A stretch of DNA of 53,119 nt from an uncultured Eubacteriales bacterium (lineage in GTDB: Bacteria; Bacillota; Clostridia; Oscillospirales; Acutalibacteraceae). Both the position numbers and the translations under genes were made by a program. Positions 16,763 to 23,628 of the stretch are shown piece by piece; positions within the stretch are counted from its first letter, which is position 1, and each line of letters begins with the position of its first letter. The stretch is from the NCBI GenBank assembly GCA_910580045.1, contig CAJTXF010000005.1, positions 6,096-59,214 on the forward strand, in the 5' to 3' direction. The notes below the pieces were generated by a model that saw only the letters and a list, made by a program, of their open reading frames with translations, was not told the DNA's origin and searched no databases.

Positions 16763-16790
16763 AGAATAAAGGATAAGTATTTTTGAGCAA
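16763..16790 (-). promoter_or_regulatory. promoter for polysaccharide deacetylase
   Basis: On the minus strand TTGCTC (16790-16785), 16-nt spacer, TATTCT (16768-16763), ~100 nt before the ATG at 16664. It also argues against the longer ORF start at 16796. Confidence 0.55.
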
Positions 16791-16895
16791 AACCAATTTT
16801 CACAAGCAGCAGCGCTCCGCTTTCCGGCAGCATGAATCTGCCGGAAGAATCTGGACGCTCTGCTTATGTGAGCCATGCAGCAGTGAGGTAAAGCC

Positions 16896-17729
16896 ATGGG
16901 AACACTTTTTGTCAGCGATTTGGACGGCACCCTGCTGAACCGGCAGGATGCCCTTTCTCCCTTTACCATCCAAACCCTGGAGCGGCTGATGGCAGAAGGG
17001 CTGCTCTTTACCTTTGCCACAGCCCGCTCCTGGCACTCGGCCCATGTGGTGACAAAGGGCCTCTCCCCCACCCTGCCCTGGATTGTCCACAACGGGGCGG
17101 CCTTTTCTGACGGCAGGACCGGGGCCAGGACCGAGGAGGTGTTCTTCTCCCACGCCCAGCGGGAGGAAATCTTAGGGCACTGCGCCCGGCTGGGCCTCTG
17201 GCCCCTGACCTACGGGGTTCTGGGCGGGGAGGAGAAGGTGTTCTACCTGGACAATCCCCCCTGGCATGAGGGTATGGCCCACTATATTCACAGCCGTCCC
17301 GGCGACAAGCGCCTCACCCCGGTGGACAGCCCGGAGGCACTTTTGCAGGGTGAAACCTACTACTTCACCTTCATCCACGACCAGGCGGCGCTGGAACCCC
17401 TCTGGAAGCAGGTGAAGGAGCTGAGCTGGATGAACCTGACCTTTCAGCAGGATCTGTATCGGAAAGAGTACTGGCTGGAAATCACCTCAGAGCAGGCCAC
17501 AAAGGCCCAGGCCGCCCTGCGTCTGAAAGAGCGGCTGGGCTGTGACCGCCTGGTGGCCTTTGGGGACGCCATGAACGATTTGCCCCTGTTCGCCGTGGCG
17601 GATGAATCCTGCGCCGTGGCCAACGCCCAGGAGTCTGTGCTGGCCGCGGCCAGCCGGGTTATCGGCAGCAACGAGGAGGACGGGGTGGCCAAATACCTGT
17701 TGGAGGAAAAGGAGGCGGGACGAATATGA
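16896..17729 (+). CDS. HAD-family (Cof-type) phosphatase
   Basis: 277 aa, class IIB HAD hydrolase. Motif I DLDGT with catalytic Asp8 and Asp10, motif III/IV VAFGDAMNDLPLF near residue 222. The C2B cap lies between. Cof-type enzymes dephosphorylate sugar phosphates, FMN or PLP; specificity cannot be read here. GAGGT RBS 7 nt upstream. Ends with a 4-bp ATGA overlap into the signal-peptidase-like gene, so the two are translated together. Confidence 0.88.
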   Translation: MGTLFVSDLDGTLLNRQDALSPFTIQTLERLMAEGLLFTFATARSWHSAHVVTKGLSPTLPWIVHNGAAFSDGRTGARTEEVFFSHAQREEILGHCARLGLWPLTYGVLGGEEKVFYLDNPPWHEGMAHYIHSRPGDKRLTPVDSPEALLQGETYYFTFIHDQAALEPLWKQVKELSWMNLTFQQDLYRKEYWLEITSEQATKAQAALRLKERLGCDRLVAFGDAMNDLPLFAVADESCAVANAQESVLAAASRVIGSNEEDGVAKYLLEEKEAGRI

Positions 17730-18235
17730 AGGTGCTGATTCAGCTTCTGCGGGCCGTGCTCACGCTGATATGGGCCCTGGTGCTGGTGGTGGGCGTCCGC
17801 CTGTACCTGGACGAGACTGTGGCCGGGAGCCATCCGCCCCAGCTGATGGGCCAAGGGCTGTGGAGCGTCACGGACAGCCGGATGGAGCCTGCCTATAAGA
17901 CAGGAGACTTGGTGCTGGTGGAGATGGGAAAGACTGCCCAGCCAGGGGACGCGGTGCTGGTGCAGGGCAGGAAAGAGTTGGAGCTGAGCCGGATTATTGG
18001 AACCAGTGAAGGGCAGTTCATCCTAAAGCCAGACGGAGCGGAGGAGAGCGTCTTGATGGCCCCGGAGAGTGTGGCGGGGATATGCGGGCCGTATTTGCCG
18101 GGACTCGCGGGAGCGGCGGAGTTTCTGCGGAGCCTGATGGGGTTGGGGGCAGTGTTCCTAGTGGGGGTGGTGTTGATTTTCCTGCCGGGACGGTTGGCAG
18201 GAAAGGAGAAGGAGCGGTATCGGCCGAGGCATTGA
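17726..18235 (+). CDS. S26 signal-peptidase-like membrane protein lacking the catalytic dyad
   Basis: 169 aa. Two membrane helices (about 8-26 and 137-154) flank an outside domain, the layout of SipW/archaeal-type signal peptidase I. The box normally reading SGSMEP...GDLVLV is SVTDSRMEPAYKTGDLVLV, so the residue before Met53, where the nucleophilic Ser should be, is Arg52 (a Ser is one place earlier). The second box, normally HRIV or KRIV, reads LSRIIG, with Ser88 for the general base. Most likely a pseudopeptidase. Coupled to the HAD gene; role unknown. Confidence 0.65.
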   Translation: MKVLIQLLRAVLTLIWALVLVVGVRLYLDETVAGSHPPQLMGQGLWSVTDSRMEPAYKTGDLVLVEMGKTAQPGDAVLVQGRKELELSRIIGTSEGQFILKPDGAEESVLMAPESVAGICGPYLPGLAGAAEFLRSLMGLGAVFLVGVVLIFLPGRLAGKEKERYRPRH

Positions 18236-18660
18236 GCCTGACGGCTCGGGGCAGGGGCTTTTCGCCCAGCACAAGCGGACGAGCGGAAAGCGCGGTCCAG
18301 GTGCGTTAGGCTCCTGGCAAGGTTTGGGGCAAAGCCCCAAGGTCTTGCTCCTAAGGGCGGCGCTATCAAGCAACAGAGCAGCGCAATACGCATCTCAACC
18401 CCAAGCGTCCGACCATCGCACCAGGCTGCGCTGCCAGAGAACACGAACAGCTAATTCCCAAAACCGGTGGAGAGGCGGACTGGCCTTCCGAAACGTGGGG
18501 CCCTAGACTTTGCCGAAAGATGCTGTTAACGGAAACGCTTAGGGCCGCCCAGAAGGTCAAGGTCAAGACCTTGGGGCTTTGCCCCAAACCCCACCAGGGC
18601 GCTGCCCTTGACCCCTTTTCCGTCTGCACCTTGCTCTTTACGCTGGGCCTTGCCTCGAAG
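18236..18660. repeat. intergenic repeat family, copy A (inverted pair)
   Basis: No gene lies between 18236 and 18708. A forward unit has ACGGCTCGGGGCAGGG (~18239), a GGTTTGGGGCAAAGCCCC core (18321-18338), GGCGGCGC and a GCGGACTGG...GGGCCCTA tail to about 18505. A reverse unit follows, with the same core on the other strand (about 18572-18590). The same modules recur at 32194-32840 and 52850-53119. GC-rich with hairpin potential; no transposase. Confidence 0.7.
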
Positions 18661-18708
18661 CCGTCAGGCACGCCCTTCCCATTATCCCACTGAAAGGAGC
18701 TCCTTCCC

Positions 18709-19446
18709 ATGCCCGAACTCCCCTCCAAATACAAAAAATCCTCCCCTCTCTCCTACACCCTCGGCCCCTTCCCCACCTTTGAGCTCCTCCTTCACCGCCC
18801 CCAAGCCGCCCGGGCCGTCTACTATCACCCTGACTTCCACGACCAGCAAAAGCTCTCCTCTCTCTGCCAATCCCTCCACGTTCCCTGCGCCTGCTCCCCC
18901 AAGGCCCTCCAGCGCATTTCCCAAAAGGAAATCTGCTATGCTGCCGCTTTATTCGAGAAGTTCCCCGCCCAGCTGGATTCCGCCGCCCCTCACGCTGCCC
19001 TGGTCCAGCCTGGCGACATGGGCAATCTGGGCACCATTCAGCGTACCCTGCTGGGGTTTGGAATCAAGAATCTGGCCCTTATTGGCGGCGGGGCCGACCG
19101 CTGGAACCCCAAGGCTATCCGGGCCTCTATGGGGGCGGCCTTTCAGATGGAGACAGAGGAGTTCCCGGACTTTCCCGCCTATCTGGCCCGCTTCGGCTCT
19201 GGCCGGGATGTCTTTCCCTTTATGCTGGAGGGCGGCGCGCTTCTCACCCCAGAGACCTGTCCCCGTTCCTCCTGCTATACCCTGGTCTTCGGCAACGAGG
19301 CCACAGGTCTTCCCCCAGAGTTCCGGCAGTACGGCCAGCCTCTGTTCATCGCCCAAAGTCCGGACGTGGATTCCCTCAACCTGGCAGTGGCCGTGGCAGT
19401 CGGAGCCTGGATATTCAAAAGCAAAAACGGAGGTATTCTATCATGA
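18709..19446 (+). CDS. TrmH/SpoU family RNA 2'-O-methyltransferase
   Basis: 245 aa SPOUT protein. The three SpoU motifs are present: QPGDMGNLGTIQRTLLGFG (motif 1, Asn and Arg), LVFGNEATGLP (motif 2) and DSLNLAVAVAVGAW (motif 3), forming the trefoil-knot SAM site. The N-terminal ~95 residues are a divergent substrate-binding part. RBS AAAGGAG upstream. The stop overlaps the metallophosphoesterase ATG by 4 bp. Target RNA nucleotide unknown. Confidence 0.9.
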   Translation: MPELPSKYKKSSPLSYTLGPFPTFELLLHRPQAARAVYYHPDFHDQQKLSSLCQSLHVPCACSPKALQRISQKEICYAAALFEKFPAQLDSAAPHAALVQPGDMGNLGTIQRTLLGFGIKNLALIGGGADRWNPKAIRASMGAAFQMETEEFPDFPAYLARFGSGRDVFPFMLEGGALLTPETCPRSSCYTLVFGNEATGLPPEFRQYGQPLFIAQSPDVDSLNLAVAVAVGAWIFKSKNGGILS

Positions 19447-20351
19447 GCCGCACTCCCCTAATAGCCGTGCTGGCTGATGTCCACGGCAATTCTTCCGCCC
19501 TGCGCGCCTGCTTGGACTATGCGGAGGCCCGGGGCGCCACCCACTATCTCTTCCTTGGGGACTATATCACTGACCACCCCTACCCTGAGCGGACCCTAGA
19601 GCTGCTCCGGGAGGCCGCCCGGCGGCATGACTGCCGGTTTATCCGGGGCAACCGGGAAGAGTATATGATAAACCACCGGGAGAATCCCGGCGAGTGGCGG
19701 GAGGGCTCCTGCCAGGGGGCGCTGCTCCACTGCTACGAGCGGCTGAGCCCCGAGGACCTCAGCTGGTTCCAGCAGCTGCCCATTTCCGGGGTCTGGCAGC
19801 TGGAGGGCGCGCCCCCTCTGGCCTACTGCCACGGCTCGCCGGAGACCACCCGGGCCGAGATGCGGGGGGACCCGGAGTCCCTGGAGGTGCTGGGCCGTTT
19901 GCAGGAGAGCTTCCTCATCAAGGGCCACAACCACCGGGTGTGGAGCATCTCCCACCGGGGGAAGCGGATGGCCTGCTCGGGCTCGGTGGGCGCCCCGGTA
20001 TACAGCCGCTCCCGGCGGGAGGGGCCGCAGGCGGCCCCCTATGCCAAGACGGGGGTGATGACCTTCCTCACCCTGCGCAAGGGGGCCTGGTACCCCCAGG
20101 CGGTGACCGTGCCCTATGACTGGCGGGAAGCCCTGGACAATCTGAAGGCCTCCGGCCTGACAGAGCGGGCTCCTGTCTGGGCGGCCATGCTCCGGCACAA
20201 TGTGCTCACCGGGCAGGACCCCTTCCTTGTTGTACCCAGCCGGGCGGCCCGGCTCTATCAGGCCGAGTGCGTAGAGCTGCCCTCCTGGCCTCAGGTGCCG
20301 GAGAAGTACTGGCGCAGGGCCGCGGTGGAATTCGGCGTCAAGCTGTACTGA
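19443..20351 (+). CDS. metallophosphoesterase (calcineurin-like)
   Basis: 302 aa. Binuclear metal motifs in order: D12-x-H14 (ADVHGN), GDYI at 39, GNREE at 69, CHGSP in the middle and GHNHRVW. The C-terminal ~110 residues are not part of the core fold and end without a known domain. Coupled to the TrmH gene by an ATGA overlap. Substrate could be a cyclic nucleotide, phosphodiester or phosphoprotein; not determinable. Confidence 0.85.
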   Translation: MSRTPLIAVLADVHGNSSALRACLDYAEARGATHYLFLGDYITDHPYPERTLELLREAARRHDCRFIRGNREEYMINHRENPGEWREGSCQGALLHCYERLSPEDLSWFQQLPISGVWQLEGAPPLAYCHGSPETTRAEMRGDPESLEVLGRLQESFLIKGHNHRVWSISHRGKRMACSGSVGAPVYSRSRREGPQAAPYAKTGVMTFLTLRKGAWYPQAVTVPYDWREALDNLKASGLTERAPVWAAMLRHNVLTGQDPFLVVPSRAARLYQAECVELPSWPQVPEKYWRRAAVEFGVKLY

Positions 20352-20428
20352 ATAAAAGCATTGAATGATTTTCCCCGCCCCCAAGCGGAGAAAGCAGAAA
20401 AAGTCCCATCCATAGAAAGGAATCCAAC

Positions 20429-21793
20429 ATGACAGAAAAGACCCAGCGTATCCGTGACCTGACCCAAGGAAGCCCTACCAAGCTCATTCTTACCTTTGCC
20501 CTGCCCCTGATGCTGGGCAATGTGTTCCAGCAGCTGTACACCGTGGTGGACACCGCCGTGGTGGGCCAGGTGGTGGGCGTGCAAGCTCTGGCCGCTGTGG
20601 GCGCCGCCGACTGGCTCAACTGGCTGGTCCTCAGCGTCATGCAGGGCCTGGCCCAGGGCTTCTCCATTTTGATGTCCCAGTATTTCGGGGCCAAGGACTA
20701 CCGTCAGCTCTCCCGCTCCATAGGGGCCTCGGTGGGCCTGTGCACCATTGCCGCTGGACTGATGCTTCTTATCAGCCAGCTATGTGCCCGGCCTGTGCTG
20801 CTCCTGCTGAATACCCCGGAGGGAATTTTAGGCGATTCCCTGCTCTACCTGCGGATTGTTTTCAGCGGCATTCCCATTATCACAGCCTATAACCTGCTGG
20901 CCTCCATCCTCCGGGCCCTGGGGGACAGCAAGACGCCTCTTTACGCAGTCGTGGTGGCTACAGTGGTGAACATTGCCCTGGACCTGCTCTTTGTGATGGG
21001 CTTCCATTGGGGGATTGCCGGGGCTGCCGCCGCCACCATCATTGCACAAGCTGTATCCACAGTGTACTGCTTCCTGGCAGTGCGCAAAATCACCATCATC
21101 CGCCTGGAAAAGCGGGACCTGCTCCCAGCCAGGGACATGGCCCCCACCCTCCTGCGGCTGGGCTTCCCAGTGGCCCTGCAGAATGGCATTATCTCTGTGG
21201 GCGGCATGGTGGTCCAGTCTGTGGTGAACCGGTACGGGATGCTGTTTATCGCGGGTTTTACAGCCACCAACAAGCTGTACGGCCTGCTGGAAATTGCCGC
21301 TACCTCCTACGGATACGCGGTTACATCCTTTGTGGGGCAGAACCTGGGGGCCGGGCTCTTAAAGCGCATTCGCTCCGGGATGCGCTCCGCGGCAGTGATT
21401 GCCCTGCTGACCTCCGCGGTCATCACCCTCTGTATGCTGGTGTTCGGCAGAGCCTTTTTGGGCATGTTTATCTCCGGCGCCCCAGAGGAAGCGGAGGCCT
21501 CCATGGCCATTGCTTACCACTATCTGGCTATCATGAGCCTGTGCCTGCCGGTGCTGTATATGCTGCACATCTACCGCTCTGCCCTGATGGGCCTGGGGGA
21601 CACAGTGGTACCCATGGCCTCTGGGTTCATGGAGATGGTGATGCGTATCGGCATTGCCCTGCTCCTGCCCCTGGCCATTGGGCAGGAGGGCATCTTTTAC
21701 GCCGAGGTGGGGGCCTGGACCGGCGCGGCGGTGGTTCTGGTGACAGCCTATTATATCCGCATGCACAGGCTTTGGGCCAGTCGGCAGAGTTAG
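20429..21793 (+). CDS. MATE family efflux transporter
   Basis: 454 aa with 12 membrane helices in two similar halves. N-terminal ITQGSP-type opening (LTQGSPTKLILTFALPLMLGNVFQQLYTVVDT) is typical of the DinF/NorM-like MATE branch of Firmicutes. Second half begins near LRLGFPVALQNGIISVGG. Exports drugs or metabolites using Na+ or H+. RBS AAAGGA. A cupin gene follows 40 bp downstream and may be cotranscribed. Confidence 0.93.
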   Translation: MTEKTQRIRDLTQGSPTKLILTFALPLMLGNVFQQLYTVVDTAVVGQVVGVQALAAVGAADWLNWLVLSVMQGLAQGFSILMSQYFGAKDYRQLSRSIGASVGLCTIAAGLMLLISQLCARPVLLLLNTPEGILGDSLLYLRIVFSGIPIITAYNLLASILRALGDSKTPLYAVVVATVVNIALDLLFVMGFHWGIAGAAAATIIAQAVSTVYCFLAVRKITIIRLEKRDLLPARDMAPTLLRLGFPVALQNGIISVGGMVVQSVVNRYGMLFIAGFTATNKLYGLLEIAATSYGYAVTSFVGQNLGAGLLKRIRSGMRSAAVIALLTSAVITLCMLVFGRAFLGMFISGAPEEAEASMAIAYHYLAIMSLCLPVLYMLHIYRSALMGLGDTVVPMASGFMEMVMRIGIALLLPLAIGQEGIFYAEVGAWTGAAVVLVTAYYIRMHRLWASRQS

Positions 21794-21833
21794 AATCTCC
21801 AGCCCCACGATTTCCCAGAGAGGAGCAAGCATA

Positions 21834-22181
21834 ATGACGATTCGCAACTTCTTAGACATGGAAATGCACAGCGAGGCCATCCACGGGGGAAAAGGCCTTT
21901 GCAGCCACGGCACGGTTTTTGACGGGGCGGAAATTCAGGGCCCTGTGTCCTTTATCAACCACACCATTCTGCCCCCAGGGGCCAGCTTCGGCCTGCATAA
22001 GCACGGCAGGGACAACGAGTTCTATATTCTGCTGCGGGGGGAGGGTGTATACCACCAGGAGGGCGAGCAGGCCCAGGTAAAGCAGGGGGACATTATCATG
22101 AACGCCCCTTTCGCTGCCCATGGCATTGAGAACACTGGCAGTGAAGAACTGGAGCTGCTGGTGTTTGAGGTTACTCTGTAA
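21834..22181 (+). CDS. single-domain cupin protein
   Basis: 115 aa. One conserved beta-barrel. Metal-binding motif 1 is SFGLHKHGRDNEFYILLRGEG (two His, one Glu) and motif 2 is GDIIMNAPFAAHGIENTG (one His). Typical of small cupins that bind a small ligand or act as isomerases. Strong GAGGAG RBS. Follows the MATE gene; a ligand link to the exporter is only a guess. Confidence 0.88.
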   Translation: MTIRNFLDMEMHSEAIHGGKGLCSHGTVFDGAEIQGPVSFINHTILPPGASFGLHKHGRDNEFYILLRGEGVYHQEGEQAQVKQGDIIMNAPFAAHGIENTGSEELELLVFEVTL

Positions 22182-22224
22182 ACCCTTTTTGGGTGAACCC
22201 ATCTCACCTGCCGGGATTTCCCTC

Positions 22225-22253
22225 TTGCCCTTGGGGCAAAAGTTTGATAAAAT
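22225..22253 (+). promoter_or_regulatory. promoter of the GNAT-MarR gene
   Basis: TTGCCC (22225-22230), 17-nt spacer, TAAAAT (22248-22253), 64 nt before the ATG at 22317. A CTTGCCCTTGGGGCAAAAG dyad at 22224-22242 covers the -35 and could be an operator for the encoded MarR domain. Confidence 0.6.
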
Positions 22254-22316
22254 AGGAAGCATATGATAACTGCACCAAACACATCCAGCATATCTGCCTG
22301 GAGAAAGGATATACCA

Positions 22317-23378
22317 ATGGAGCTGCGCGCCTTGAGCTTGGAACAGACAAAGGAAATATACCGCCCCTGCCTTGCCCGGGACTTCCCCCCAGACGAGCTG
22401 ATGCCCTGGGAGTGGATGGAGCGGCTGATTCAGGAGGGAAAGCAGGCCTCTGTGGGCTTCTACGATGAGAACGGGATGGCCGCCTATGCGGTGTTCATCC
22501 TGGAAGGTGAGGATTCGCCTGCTGCGCTTATCAACTATTTTGCCGTCCAGCCAGAGCGCCGGGGCCAGGGCGTGGGCAGCCAGTGCCTGGAATTGCTCCG
22601 CCAGGCTTTGAACGGCAAGGATGTCTCCCTGCTGTTCGAGGTGGAGAGTCCCGAGTGCGCCCGGGACCAAGCCGAACTGGCTGTCCGCAGGCGGCGGGTG
22701 AACTTTTACCACCGGTGCGGCGCGGTGATGACCCGGGTGGATTCTGTGCTGTTCGGGGTGGATTACCACATTATGCTCCTCCCCCCAGCAGAGGGCGGCG
22801 CCCAGCCGGGAAAATCAGACGAAGAGCTTGCCGCGGCCTTGGAACGGCTCTACCATGTGGTGGTGTACCAGGGCCCGGAGGCAGACTTCACCTTTGAGCA
22901 GGTCTGCGGGGTGACCCTGCGGGAGCCCCCTGCCCCTCAGGCAAAGCAGGAGGCAGGCAAGTTCAGCCGGGAGCTGGGCCGGGCCCTGACCTTCCTGTTC
23001 CGGAACCGGAAGAAATTTATGGGGGAGAAACTGCGGGAGTACGAGTTCACTGGGGCCATGTACATGATTCTCCTCCATGTGCACAGGCACCCTGGGGCCA
23101 GCCAGGACAGCATCGCCAACCACATGTATCTGGAAAAGTGCACGGTCACCCGCAGGACCAAGAAATTGGAGGAACTGGGCTGTCTTTACCGGGAGACAGA
23201 CCCCAGCGACAGGCGGCAGAACAAACTCTATCTCACTGAAAAGGGAGAGAGCCTGGCCCCGGTTATCTGGGGGTACCTGACCCAGTGGGGGGAGGAGGCC
23301 ACCGCCGGACTGACTGCGGCGGAGAAGGACACCCTGCTTCGCCTGCTGACCAAGATGACCGGCCAGGACAAGCGGTAA
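22317..23378 (+). CDS. GNAT acetyltransferase fused to a MarR-type winged-helix regulator
   Basis: 353 aa. Residues ~1-165 form a GNAT domain with acetyl-CoA loop VQPERRGQGVGSQCLELL (about 77-94). Residues ~210-353 are a MarR domain: YMILLHVHRHPGASQDSIANHM, the recognition-helix part CTVTRRTKKLEELGCLYRE, the wing TDPSDRRQNKLYLTEKGE. The linker has no known domain. Start 22317 has AAAGGA upstream; an in-frame ATG at 22263 has none. Order GNAT then MarR is unusual; the commoner fusion is MarR then GNAT. Terminator follows. Confidence 0.85.
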   Translation: MELRALSLEQTKEIYRPCLARDFPPDELMPWEWMERLIQEGKQASVGFYDENGMAAYAVFILEGEDSPAALINYFAVQPERRGQGVGSQCLELLRQALNGKDVSLLFEVESPECARDQAELAVRRRRVNFYHRCGAVMTRVDSVLFGVDYHIMLLPPAEGGAQPGKSDEELAAALERLYHVVVYQGPEADFTFEQVCGVTLREPPAPQAKQEAGKFSRELGRALTFLFRNRKKFMGEKLREYEFTGAMYMILLHVHRHPGASQDSIANHMYLEKCTVTRRTKKLEELGCLYRETDPSDRRQNKLYLTEKGESLAPVIWGYLTQWGEEATAGLTAAEKDTLLRLLTKMTGQDKR

Positions 23379-23388
23379 CAAAACAGAG

Positions 23389-23426
23389 AGGCAGCGCTTT
23401 TGCGGCGCTGCCTCCGCTTTTATTGG
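23389..23426 (+). terminator. rho-independent terminator after GNAT-MarR
   Basis: GAGGCAGCGC (23389-23398) pairs with GCGCTGCCTC (23406-23415) over a 7-nt loop; followed by CGCTTTTATT. Confidence 0.85.
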
Positions 23427-23483
23427 GTGAGCTGGTTATAGTAAACGCACTTGAGCGGCGCGGGCACATCCGTGCCGCCGGGT

Positions 23484-23579
23484 TCAAAAGCGGTCTAGCT
23501 CTCCGGCAGAGTGGATGCCCACTGCCCGGAGCCTCTTTTCCATGGTTTTGCCCAGAGCGATTGAGGCAAGAGGGCTCAT
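23484..23579 (-). pseudogene. remnant of a TfoX/Sxy C-terminal domain
   Basis: A 31-codon minus-strand ORF with a perfect RBS (GGAGG, 7 nt). It reads MSPLASIALGKTMEKRLRAV then GIHSAGELDRF and stop. This matches the start of the helix-hairpin-helix TfoX C-terminal domain (leucine-rich opening, IGK...EKRL..VGI.T..EL), normally ~80 aa, so it stops at less than half. A +1 frame continues as FEPGGTDVPAPLKCVYYNQL, which is not TfoX-like. Probably a dead fragment; a real 31-aa peptide cannot be excluded. Confidence 0.5.
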
Positions 23580-23628
23580 AAGATTTCCTCCTGTTTCCTA
23601 TCACTTTCACCCAGCGCAAAGGGCCTGC

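Noticed and set aside
16665..16796. Longer N-terminus for the polysaccharide deacetylase
   Set aside because: The promoter and the best membrane-anchor start argue for the ATG at 16664.
18236..18708. CRISPR-like repeats
   Set aside because: Modules are not regularly spaced, are in both orientations and lack spacers; no cas genes in the window.
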